A stretch of DNA of 64,000 bases from Streptomyces sp. PR69 (GTDB lineage Bacteria; Actinomycetota; Actinomycetes; Streptomycetales; Streptomycetaceae). Positions 16,303 through 23,597 of this stretch are shown here, in pieces. Below the pieces are notes generated by a model. It did not search any database, was not told the DNA's origin, and saw nothing but the letters and a program-made list of their open reading frames with translations. Position 1 is the first letter of the stretch; the number at the start of each line of letters is the position of its first letter. Made by a program: the position numbers and the translations under genes. The stretch spans positions 124,001 through 188,000 of the forward strand of contig NZ_JAOWCB010000008.1 of assembly GCF_026420845.1 (NCBI RefSeq), given 5' to 3'.

Positions 16303-16836
16303 TCACTCCGCCACCGTCGCCTCGGCGTCCAGCGTCGTGCCGACCGCCTGGATCACCGCGGCGATCTTCACGGCCTCCTGGATCGTCTCGCGGTCCACGC
16401 CCGCCTTGCGCAGCACCTGCTCATGCGAGTCCAGGCACTGGCCGCAGCCGTTGATCGCGGAGACGGCGAGCGACCACAGCTCGAAGTCGACCTTCTCCAC
16501 GCCCGGGTTGCCGATGACGTTCATCCGCAGACCGGCGCGCAGGTTCGCGTACTCCGGGTCGGAGAGCAGATGGCGCGTCCGGTAGAAGACGTTGTTCATC
16601 GCCATGATCGCGGCAGCGGACTTGGCGGCGGTGTACGCCTCCGGCTTCAGGTTGGCCTTGGCCTCCGGCTCCAGCTCGCGCAGCACCTTCGGCGAGCGCG
16701 AGGCGATCGCGCAGGCCAGGACGGTGCCCCAGAGCTGCTGCTGCGGAAGATCGCTGTTGCCGATCACCGAGCCGAGGTTCAGCTTCAGGTCCTTGGCGAA
16801 GTCCGGTATGGCGGCCTTCAGCTCATCGAGGGCCAT
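16303..16836 (-). CDS. ahpD: Alkyl hydroperoxide reductase AhpD
   Basis: A 177-aa all-helical carboxymuconolactone-decarboxylase-fold protein. The CXXC active site with following His is intact: [16 protein letters not shown]. In mycobacteria AhpD acts as the adaptor that reduces AhpC; the same pairing is expected here because the genes are adjacent. ATG 16836 ([13 protein letters not shown]) is the usual family start and sits 2 nt after the ahpC stop; a GTG at 16842 overlapping that stop is the alternative. Second gene of the ahpCD operon. Confidence 0.95.
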   Translation of the reverse strand: MALDELKAAIPDFAKDLKLNLGSVIGNSDLPQQQLWGTVLACAIASRSPKVLRELEPEAKANLKPEAYTAAKSAAAIMAMNNVFYRTRHLLSDPEYANLRAGLRMNVIGNPGVEKVDFELWSLAVSAINGCGQCLDSHEQVLRKAGVDRETIQEAVKIAAVIQAVGTTLDAEATVAE

Positions 16837-16838
16837 GC

Positions 16839-17393
16839 TCACTCACCGGCCAGGAGCTTGACCGGGTCGAGGGTGTCCTCGCCCTTGCTCCAGTTGCAGG
16901 GGCACAGCTCGTCGGTCTGCAGGGCGTCGAGGACCCGCAGGACCTCCTTGGGGTTACGGCCGACGGAGCCCGCGGTCACCATGGTGAACTGGATCTCGTT
17001 GTTCGGGTCGACGATGAAGACGGCGCGCTGCGCGAAGCCGTCCTCGCCCTCGATGCCCAGGTCGCGCATCAGCTCGTGCTTGGAGTCGGCCATCATCGGG
17101 AAGGGCAGGTCACGCAGGTCGGCGTGGTCCTTGCGCCAGGCGTGGTGGACGAACTCGGAGTCGCCGGAGAAGCCGAGGATCTGGGCGTCGCGGTCGGCGA
17201 ACTCGTCGTTCAGCTTGCCGAAGGCGGCGATCTCGGTCGGGCAGACGAAGGTGAAGTCCTTGGGCCACGCGAAGACGACCTTCCACTTGCCCTCGTAGGA
17301 CTTGTGGGTGATCTGCTCGAACTCCTTGCCGCTCTCCAGCGAGACGCAGGCGGTCAGCTCGAACGTGGGGAACTGGTCACCGACAGTGAGCAC
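16839..17393 (-). CDS. ahpC: Alkyl hydroperoxide reductase AhpC (peroxiredoxin)
   Basis: A 184-aa typical 2-Cys peroxiredoxin (Prx1/AhpC). Peroxidatic Cys lies in [19 protein letters not shown]; the C-terminal DELCPCNW supplies the resolving cysteines found in actinobacterial AhpC. It reduces organic hydroperoxides and H2O2, with electrons coming from AhpD. The start is decided by the ribosome site: aaggagag precedes GTG 17393 at 6-7 nt, whereas an ATG at 17408 lies upstream of that site and would be wrong. Divergent from oxyR across a 132-bp shared control region. Confidence 0.96.
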   Translation of the reverse strand: MLTVGDQFPTFELTACVSLESGKEFEQITHKSYEGKWKVVFAWPKDFTFVCPTEIAAFGKLNDEFADRDAQILGFSGDSEFVHHAWRKDHADLRDLPFPMMADSKHELMRDLGIEGEDGFAQRAVFIVDPNNEIQFTMVTAGSVGRNPKEVLRVLDALQTDELCPCNWSKGEDTLDPVKLLAGE

Positions 17394-17451
17394 GCGCTCT
17401 CCTTGCATACAGGAAGATCCCTTTTGGGGGCTTCCGGCGGGGTTGGACGGA

Positions 17452-17500
17452 TCTTGATAGTCGCACACACTGCATTGATCGCGGAAATAGCTAGACTCGG
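17452..17500. promoter_or_regulatory. ahpC-oxyR divergent control region, probable OxyR target
   Basis: The AT-richer core between the divergent genes holds an ATAG (17457-17460), a TTGATC and an AATAGCTA cluster arranged over about 40 bp, reminiscent of the spaced ATAG/CTAT contacts of OxyR sites, and a TAGACT (17492-17497) suitable as the oxyR -10. The match is imperfect. OxyR control of this operon is established in S. coelicolor; the exact site is inference. Confidence 0.5.
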
Positions 17501-17525
17501 TCATCGCGATCGGAGGTGCTTATCA

Positions 17526-18518
17526 GTGGTGGTAACAAATAGGGGCAAGCAGCCGAGTCTCGCACAGCTGCGCGCCTTCACGGCGGTGGCGGAGCATCTG
17601 CACTTCCGGGATGCGGCCGCCGCGATCGGGATGAGCCAGCCCGCGCTGTCCGGGGCCGTGTCGGCGCTGGAGGAGACGCTGGGCGTGCAGCTGCTGGAGC
17701 GTACGACGCGCAAGGTGCTGCTGTCCCCGGCGGGGGAGCGGCTCGCGGTGCGCGCCAGGGCCGTCCTCGACGCCGTCGGCGAGCTGCTGGAGGAGGCCGA
17801 GGCGGTACGGGCTCCGTTCACCGGGGTCCTCAGGCTCGGGGTGATCCCCACCGTCGCGCCGTATCTGCTCCCCACCGTGCTGCGGCTGGTCCGCGACGCC
17901 TATCCGGAGCTTGATCTCCAGGTCCATGAGGAGCAGACGGCGTCCCTGCTGGACGGCCTGGCGGCCGGGCGGCTCGATCTGCTGCTGCTCGCCGTGCCGC
18001 TCGGGGTGCCGACCGTCACCGAACTCCCCCTCTTCGAAGAGGACTTCGTGCTGGTCACCGGGCAGGACCACTGGCTGGGCGGGCGCGTCGGCATTCCGCG
18101 CGACGCCCTCAAGGAGCTGGATCTGCTGCTGCTCGACGAAGGCCACTGTCTGCGCGACCAGGCCCTCGACGTCTGCCGGGAGGCGGGCCGCACCGAAGGG
18201 GCGGCCGTGACGACCACGGCCGCCGGGCTCTCCACGCTGGTGCAGCTCGTCGCGGGCGGGCTCGGGGTGACGCTGCTGCCGCGCACCGCCGTCGAGGTGG
18301 AGACCGCCCGCGGGGGCAGGCTGCAGACCGGATACTTCGCGGAGCCGGCCCCCGCACGGCGCATCGCCCTGGCGTGCCGCGCGGGCGCGGCACGCCAGGG
18401 CGAGTTCGAGGCGTTCGCCGGGGCGCTGCGGGAGGCGATGCGGGCCCTCCCGGTGCGCATCCTCACTCCGTACGAAGCCCCTCCGGCCGCATCAGGCGCA
18501 GCAGCGGCGGCAGACTGA
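17526..18518 (+). CDS. oxyR: Hydrogen-peroxide-sensing LysR regulator OxyR
   Basis: A 330-aa LysR-type activator. The N-terminal winged HTH (SLAQLRAFTAVAEHLHFRDAA, then ALSGAVSALEETLGVQLLER) is followed by the sensor domain. The two redox cysteines are present at C208 and C217 (GHCLRDQALDVC), spaced by nine as in E. coli C199/C208, so the disulfide switch is intact. GTG 17526 is preceded by ggaggt. The last 56 bp overlap, tail to tail, the FtsX-like permease gene; the resulting C-terminal tail (…PPAASGAAAAAD) is extra to the family. It activates ahpCD in Streptomyces. Confidence 0.95.
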   Translation: MVVTNRGKQPSLAQLRAFTAVAEHLHFRDAAAAIGMSQPALSGAVSALEETLGVQLLERTTRKVLLSPAGERLAVRARAVLDAVGELLEEAEAVRAPFTGVLRLGVIPTVAPYLLPTVLRLVRDAYPELDLQVHEEQTASLLDGLAAGRLDLLLLAVPLGVPTVTELPLFEEDFVLVTGQDHWLGGRVGIPRDALKELDLLLLDEGHCLRDQALDVCREAGRTEGAAVTTTAAGLSTLVQLVAGGLGVTLLPRTAVEVETARGGRLQTGYFAEPAPARRIALACRAGAARQGEFEAFAGALREAMRALPVRILTPYEAPPAASGAAAAAD

Positions 18519-20790
18519 GCGCGGTCACCGCCAGCACGACGGCGGTGCCGATCCCGGCCATGGAGGCCACGGACACCCAGTCGATCACCACCTGGGCGTT
18601 CGCCATCCGCAGCAGCACCGCGCCCAGGGTCAGCCCGACCGCGGTGGACAGGGCGAGGCCCAGCGCCACCGGAACCGCCGTCTGCCACAGCACCGACAGG
18701 CTGAGCGTGGAGCGCCGGGTGCCGAACGCCACCAGTGCGGACAGCAGCTTCTTGCGCTCGCGCAGCTGCTCCAGCTGGGAGACCAGCAGACTCGCGCCGA
18801 TCAGCAGCAGGACGCAGGCGGCCCCCACGTACAGGCCGGTGCGGATCGAGGCGAAGCGCTCCGACTCCATCGTCGCCTGAAGCGTGAGGGGGCTCAGCAG
18901 CGGGTCCGCTTGGCGCAGTGCCGTGCGGACGTGCTCCACTGCGTCCGGCACCGAGTCGTCGAGCCGCACATAGAGGGTGGCGAGCTGCTCGTCGCCCAGG
19001 CCCTTGGGGGCGGCGGACGGGGTGACGGCGATGCCGTTGCGCTTGGTGCCGTCGGGGTCCTCACGGCTGACGGCATCCTTCGCGGAGGCGGGCAGCGTAA
19101 AGGCGACCGGCGGGGGTGCGCCCTCGGTGCCGTACACATTGCCCGCGTACAGCGTCCCGCCGGGCTTGGCGACCGCGTCGGTGTTTGTGTCGTCGAAGCT
19201 GCCGCGCAGGATGAAGGCGTCGCCGTCGGTGCAGGAGTCCAGCTGCGCCACCTGGCGCAGTGCCGCGCAGCTGCCGATGGTCAGGGAAGTCGTCTCCTCC
19301 AGGCTGTCCGGGGCGGGGGACAGGCCGGTGGAGGTGAGCTGGATGACCTCCGACACCCCCTCGGCGCCGCTGATCCGCCGGGTGAGGGCGGCCACCTCCT
19401 CCGGTGAGTCGGCGCCGGTGTTGGCCCTCACGGACAGCGCCGCCCGTGAAGGGTCCTGGCCGGTCTGCTTGGTGTAGTCGTTCTCGACCCCGGCGAACAG
19501 CATCTGCAAGGCGATGGCCCCGGCGACCGCGACCGCGATGCCGTTCACCAGGCGGGCTGCCGTGCCGCTGCTGAGCTGGAGTCTGCGGACCGCGAGCTGC
19601 CAGGAGACCGAGCCGCCGCCCAGCCGGGAGACGGCCCGCTCGACCAGCCAGGGCAGCAGCCCGGTGACGCCGACCAGCAGCAGCACCACGCCCGCGCTGA
19701 CCTGCCACTGGTTGAACTCGCCGCTGTTGTCGCCGCGGCCCGTCATGGGGTAGAGCAGGGCCAGTCCGGCGAGCGGCGGCAGCAGCCGCCACCAGACCCT
19801 GCGGCGGGTGGGCTTGGCGGTGCGTACGACGCCGAGCGGTTCGATCACCACACCGCGCAGGGTGAACAGGGTCACCGCGACCGCGGCGGCGGGCACGGCG
19901 AGCGCGACCAGCGCGGCGAGGGCGGGCGAGGGGTTGAGGTCGGCGGGGAAGACGCTGACGCGGAACAGGTCCACCGCGCCGGCCGCCTGGCGTGCCACCA
20001 GGAAGAAGCCCGTGCCGAAGACGAGCCCGACCAGTGAGCCGGCGAACGCCTCGCCCGCGGCGATCCTGCGGGTCATCCGGCTGTCCGCGCCCACCAGGCG
20101 CAGCGCGGCGAGCCTGCGGTCCCGCCGCTCGCCGCCGAAGCGGACGGCGGCGGCGATGAAGACCGCGACGGGCGTCAGCAGGGCTGTGAAGACCAACACG
20201 ATCAGCAGGGTCAGCACCGGGTCCAGGGGCTCCGGCTCTGCGGAGTTGTCGAAGCCGGTGACCCGCGGGACCAAGCCCCCGATCTGCTCGAGCGTGTCGC
20301 TGCCCGCGTAGTAGGCGAGTTCGGACGGGCCGATCAGCCCCTCGTCGCCGATGACCGCGATCTGCCGGTATGGCAGCCGCTCACGCAGCAGTTCGCTCTC
20401 CGAGGAGGCCAGCAGTTCCTTCAGCGCGGGCGACACGGCCATCTCCCCGGGCGCGGGGAAGCCGGTGAGGCCGGGCGGGACGGGGGCGTCGGGGCCCTCC
20501 GGCTTGAGCAGCCTGCCGTGGATGTCCGCGCTGTGGAAACGGGTGTCCGCCATGCCGATCAGCAGGGTGTCGCGGCCCGGCTGCGCGGCCTGGGGCGCGG
20601 TGTGCTCGCTGCGGGCGTCGGCGCGGGCGTCGCGGGCGGCGAGGGCGCTGGGGATGGCCGTGGTGACCAGCAGCAGCGCCACGCCGAGACCGACGCCGAC
20701 GCCGGTGAGCAGGGTGCGCGTCCAGCCCTCCCGGCCGCCGCCGAACGCGAACCTGACGCCCATGCGCAGGTCCTGGAGCCAGGTGTTCAC
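18463..20790 (-). CDS. FtsX-like ABC transporter permease (MacB type)
   Basis: A 775-aa permease with the layout of large actinobacterial FtsX-type proteins: a first membrane helix (TLLTGVGVGLGVALLLVTT), an extracytoplasmic domain, a four-helix FtsX block (LLIVLVFTALLTPVAVFI, AGSLVGLVFGTGFFLVAR…), a second extracytoplasmic domain (about 420-640) and a C-terminal three-helix FtsX block (YVGAACVLLLIGASLLV). Such transporters work by mechanotransmission, exporting lipophilic molecules or antibiotics. Coupled to the ATPase gene (4-nt ATGA overlap) and to padR. Overlaps oxyR by 56 bp at its 3' end. Confidence 0.92.
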   Translation of the reverse strand: MNTWLQDLRMGVRFAFGGGREGWTRTLLTGVGVGLGVALLLVTTAIPSALAARDARADARSEHTAPQAAQPGRDTLLIGMADTRFHSADIHGRLLKPEGPDAPVPPGLTGFPAPGEMAVSPALKELLASSESELLRERLPYRQIAVIGDEGLIGPSELAYYAGSDTLEQIGGLVPRVTGFDNSAEPEPLDPVLTLLIVLVFTALLTPVAVFIAAAVRFGGERRDRRLAALRLVGADSRMTRRIAAGEAFAGSLVGLVFGTGFFLVARQAAGAVDLFRVSVFPADLNPSPALAALVALAVPAAAVAVTLFTLRGVVIEPLGVVRTAKPTRRRVWWRLLPPLAGLALLYPMTGRGDNSGEFNQWQVSAGVVLLLVGVTGLLPWLVERAVSRLGGGSVSWQLAVRRLQLSSGTAARLVNGIAVAVAGAIALQMLFAGVENDYTKQTGQDPSRAALSVRANTGADSPEEVAALTRRISGAEGVSEVIQLTSTGLSPAPDSLEETTSLTIGSCAALRQVAQLDSCTDGDAFILRGSFDDTNTDAVAKPGGTLYAGNVYGTEGAPPPVAFTLPASAKDAVSREDPDGTKRNGIAVTPSAAPKGLGDEQLATLYVRLDDSVPDAVEHVRTALRQADPLLSPLTLQATMESERFASIRTGLYVGAACVLLLIGASLLVSQLEQLRERKKLLSALVAFGTRRSTLSLSVLWQTAVPVALGLALSTAVGLTLGAVLLRMANAQVVIDWVSVASMAGIGTAVVLAVTALSLPPLLRLMRPEGLRTE

Positions 20791-21479
20791 GCGGGCAGCT
20801 CCTGCATCATGTCGCGGGACTTTCCGTCGCGTACGACGATCTCCCGGTCCGAGTAGGCGGCGACCCGCGCCTCGTGGGTGACCAGCACCACGGCGGCGTT
20901 GGCCGACCTGGCGGCCTCGGTGAGGAGTTGCATCACACGCTCACCGTTGAGGGAGTCCAGCGCGCCGGTCGGCTCGTCGGCGAACAGCACGCGGGGCCCG
21001 GTGACGAGGGAGCGCGCCACGGCGACCCGCTGGCCCTGGCCGCCGGAGACCTCGCCGGGACGCTTGGCCTTCAGGCCGTCGACCTCCAGGCGCTCCATCC
21101 AGCCCAGCGCGGTCCGCTCGGCGTCCCTGCGCTTGACGCCGGCCAGGCGGAGGGGGAGGGCGACGTTCTCCACGCACGTCAGCTCGGGCACCAGCTGGCC
21201 GAACTGGAAGACGAAGCCGAAGTCCGTACGGCGCAGGGCGCTGCGCTCCGCGTCGCTCATGGCCGACAGGACCCGGCCGTCGTAGGTGATGGTGCCCTCG
21301 TCGGGCGTCACGATCCCCGCCAGACAGTGCAGCAGGGTCGACTTGCCCGAGCCGGACGGGCCCATGACCGCGACGACCTCGCCGGGGTGTATGGAGAAGT
21401 CCGCGCCGTCCAGCGCGGTCGTCGGGCCGTACGCCTTGCGCAGCCCGGATGCGGTGAGAAGGGAGCCGGCGGGGGTCAT
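20787..21479 (-). CDS. ABC transporter ATP-binding protein (MacB/LolD type)
   Basis: A 230-aa nucleotide-binding subunit: Walker A GPSGSGKST, Q-loop FVFQFGQLVPELT, signature VSGGQGQRVAVAR (with Gly-Gln at the usual QQ position), Walker B VLFADEPTGALDS and switch His in LVTHEARV. All catalytic residues are present. Partner of the adjacent FtsX-like permease; both starts overlap preceding stops, giving padR-ATPase-permease translational coupling. Confidence 0.95.
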   Translation of the reverse strand: MTPAGSLLTASGLRKAYGPTTALDGADFSIHPGEVVAVMGPSGSGKSTLLHCLAGIVTPDEGTITYDGRVLSAMSDAERSALRRTDFGFVFQFGQLVPELTCVENVALPLRLAGVKRRDAERTALGWMERLEVDGLKAKRPGEVSGGQGQRVAVARSLVTGPRVLFADEPTGALDSLNGERVMQLLTEAARSANAAVVLVTHEARVAAYSDREIVVRDGKSRDMMQELPA

Positions 21480-22009
21480 GCGCGCACCTCGCCCGCGAGC
21501 TGGTCGAGCCGTGCGCCGGTCAGCTCAAGCCAGCGCAGATCCGCCTCCAGATGGAACAGCGCGTGGTCGCAGATGAGCTGGTCGGCGAGGTCGCCGCGGC
21601 GCTTGCGGTCGGTGAGGATGCGCATCAGGCGCAGATGCTCGGCGCGCTGCGTGTCGAGGAGGTCGGCCGCGCTGCGGCCGGTGAGCAGGGCGAGCACGAC
21701 TTTGGTGTAGAGCGTGGACTGGAGATACGGCTCCGGCTTCTCCGGCTGCGCCAGCCACCGCTCGACGTCCGTGATGCCGGCGTCGGTGATGGCGTACCGC
21801 TTCCGCTCCGGGCCGCCGCCGGCCTCTATGCCGTCGACCTCGACGAGGCCGTTCTTGAGCAGCCGGGACATCGTCGAATAGACCTGCCCGTAGTGCAGCG
21901 GCCGGTCGTGGCCGAACTTCTCGTCGAAGGCGCGCTTGAGGTCGTAGCCGTGGCGGGGGCCGGACTCAAGGAGCCCGAGCAATGTGTGACCGATGGACAT
22001 GCGCGCCAC
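21476..22009 (-). CDS. PadR family transcriptional regulator
   Basis: A 177-aa PadR protein: N-terminal winged helix (SIGHTLLGLLESGPRHGYDLKR, then HYGQVYSTMSRLLKNGLVE with the recognition helix) and a C-terminal dimerisation helix domain (Vir_act_alpha_C). It is first in the ABC export operon, so it most likely represses that operon and itself. Start: GTG 22009 or ATG 22000 (MSIGHTLLG). No ribosome site is visible; a TATACA box inside the upstream palindrome would place the transcript start next to the GTG, so the mRNA is probably leaderless. Confidence 0.92.
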   Translation of the reverse strand: MARMSIGHTLLGLLESGPRHGYDLKRAFDEKFGHDRPLHYGQVYSTMSRLLKNGLVEVDGIEAGGGPERKRYAITDAGITDVERWLAQPEKPEPYLQSTLYTKVVLALLTGRSAADLLDTQRAEHLRLMRILTDRKRRGDLADQLICDHALFHLEADLRWLELTGARLDQLAGEVRA

Positions 22010-22021
22010 TGTACACGGTGT

Positions 22022-22040
22022 GTATACATCGGGTGTATAC
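22022..22040. promoter_or_regulatory. PadR-type operator overlapping the padR promoter
   Basis: GTATACA (22022-22028) and TGTATAC (22034-22040) form a perfect 7-bp dyad around 5 nt, and each arm is itself nearly palindromic. It sits 13 bp upstream of the padR start and includes the probable -10. PadR proteins bind such AT-rich dyads, so autoregulation is likely. Confidence 0.75.
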
Positions 22041-22067
22041 GTGCGGCGCGGAGCTGCCGCAGAAGCA

Positions 22068-22100
22068 AACTGGACCCGCGCCTCAGGCGCGGGTCCAGTT
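22068..22100 (-). terminator. Strong hairpin terminator of the SPFH/RHH operon
   Basis: A perfect 15-bp stem (22068-22082 with 22086-22100) with a 3-nt loop, 50 nt beyond the stop of the ribbon-helix-helix gene. It also insulates the padR promoter from read-through. Confidence 0.85.
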
Positions 22101-22149
22101 GGAGGGCGGGGCGCGCCCCGGTCCGGGGCGGCGGGGCGACGGGCCCCCG

Positions 22150-22362
22150 TCAGTCAGGCGGCCGCGGCTTCGGCGGGCGGCCGCGCCGCGGAAGCGGCCC
22201 CGCCGCATCCGGCAGGCGGCCCGCATCCGCCAGCGCCCTCCGCAGGAGAAACTCGATCTGCGCGTTCGCGCTGCGCAGCTCGTCCGACGCCCACCGCGCC
22301 AGCGCCTCGTACACCGCCGGATCCAGCCGCAACAGCACCTGTTTCCGCTCGGCGCCGCTCAC
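22150..22362 (-). CDS. Small ribbon-helix-helix-like DNA-binding protein
   Basis: A 70-aa basic protein: KQVLLRLDPAVYEALARWA is a ribbon-helix-helix/HicB-antitoxin-type core (beta strand then helix), DELRSANAQIEFLLRRAL is the second helix, and the tail is Pro/Arg-rich. The Asn-Ala-Gln-Ile-Glu motif is the classic NAxIE of Arc/CopG-like proteins. Its GTG overlaps the SPFH stop by 4 nt. No toxin gene is beside it, so a toxin-antitoxin role is doubtful; it more likely regulates or cooperates with the SPFH gene. Confidence 0.85.
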   Translation of the reverse strand: MSGAERKQVLLRLDPAVYEALARWASDELRSANAQIEFLLRRALADAGRLPDAAGPLPRRGRPPKPRPPD

Positions 22363-23339
22363 TGGTACAGCGTGCCCGTGTTCAGCACGGGCTGCGCGGA
22401 CCTGTCCCCGCACAGCACCACCATCAGATTCGACACCATCGCCGCCTTGCGCTCCGGGTCGAGCTCCACGATCTCCTCCTCCTGGATGCGGGCCAGCGCC
22501 TGCTCGACCATGCCGACCGCGCCGTCCACGATCTGCCGCCGTGCGGCGACCACCGCGCCCGCCTGCTGCCGCTGGAGCATCGCGGACGCGATCTCCGGTG
22601 CGTACGCGAGGTGGGTGAAGCGGGACTCGATGATGTGCACGCCGGCCGCCTCGACCCGCGCGTGCAGCTCCAGCGCGAGCTTCTCGGTGATCTCCTCGGC
22701 GTTGCCTCGCAGCGACAGACCGTCCTCGTCATGGGCGTCGTACGGGTACTCGATGGCGATATGCCGGACCGCCGCCTCCGTCTGCGTGGAGACGAACTCC
22801 AGGAAGTCGTCCACCTCGAACATCGCCTGTGCGGTGTCCTCGACCTGCCATACGACCACAGCGGCCAGCTCGATCGGGTTGCCGTACGCGTCGTTGACCT
22901 TCAGCACCGCCGTCTCGTGGTTGCGCACCCGGGTGGAGATCTTCTCGCGCGTGGTGAACGGGTTGACCCAGCGCAGGCCGTCTGTGCGGATCGTGCCCCG
23001 GTAGCGGCCGAAGAGCTGCACCACCCGCGCCTCGCCGGGCGCGACCATGTTCAGCCCGCTCATCGCGAGCAGCGCGGCGATGGCGACTGCCACACCGCCG
23101 ATGATCAGCGCGGCCTTGGCGCCCGCCGAGCCGGCGGCCGCGCCGAGGGCGATCAGGCCCGCCGCCGCCAGGACCCCCACCAGCCCGAGCAGCAGCGCGA
23201 GGCCGCCGCCGATGCTGCGCGCCGGGAACTCGCTCACCCGAGGCCGTGGCATCGAAGGCCCTCTGCCTCTGGCGTCCGCTCCCATGGTCTTGCCGGTCTT
23301 GCCGGCCTTGTCAGCGGTGTCGCCGGTGACAGCAGTCAT
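22359..23339 (-). CDS. SPFH/Band-7 domain membrane protein
   Basis: A 326-aa protein. Two N-terminal hydrophobic segments (about 45-90: GGLALLLGLVGVLAAAGLIALG and AALIIGGVAVAIAALLAMSG) precede the Band-7/SPFH core (about 95-290: VAPGEARVVQLFGRYRGTIR, LRWVNPFTTREKIS, AVVVWQVEDTAQA…). SPFH proteins oligomerise at membrane microdomains and scaffold proteases or signalling proteins. ATG 23339 follows gggga at ideal distance. Coupled to the ribbon-helix-helix gene downstream; a TTGCAC-N8-GTGCAA dyad lies just upstream. Confidence 0.92.
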   Translation of the reverse strand: MTAVTGDTADKAGKTGKTMGADARGRGPSMPRPRVSEFPARSIGGGLALLLGLVGVLAAAGLIALGAAAGSAGAKAALIIGGVAVAIAALLAMSGLNMVAPGEARVVQLFGRYRGTIRTDGLRWVNPFTTREKISTRVRNHETAVLKVNDAYGNPIELAAVVVWQVEDTAQAMFEVDDFLEFVSTQTEAAVRHIAIEYPYDAHDEDGLSLRGNAEEITEKLALELHARVEAAGVHIIESRFTHLAYAPEIASAMLQRQQAGAVVAARRQIVDGAVGMVEQALARIQEEEIVELDPERKAAMVSNLMVVLCGDRSAQPVLNTGTLYQ

Positions 23340-23366
23340 GATCACTCCCCGTGTCGGTGCGTCTGC

Positions 23367-23386
23367 TTGCACTAAGCATTGTGCAA
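23367..23386. promoter_or_regulatory. TTGCAC-N8-GTGCAA operator before the SPFH gene
   Basis: A perfect 6-bp dyad with 8-nt centre, 28 bp upstream of the SPFH start, in the probable promoter. Typical size for a dimeric repressor site. The downstream ribbon-helix-helix protein is one candidate to bind it; otherwise a remote regulator. Confidence 0.6.
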
Positions 23387-23597
23387 TCAATCTGTTAGCA
23401 GATTATCCCATCTCGCAACCCTGCGCGCCTCCCAGGAGTCGGATCTGTTGAGGAGACGCCGAGGAGATGCCTCAGTGGCGTGCTGAACCTCACGCACGGA
23501 AAAGACGGATCGATGGGCCTTTGTCCCAGGAACCAGTGTTAGCTTGCCTAGCTGATTCCCGACAGAACGGCACAACCGAGAGCGGAGCGAACCACCG

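Noticed and set aside
22150..22362. HicB-type antitoxin of a toxin-antitoxin pair
   Set aside because: The ribbon-helix-helix core fits, but there is no HicA or other toxin gene nearby; the neighbour is an SPFH protein.
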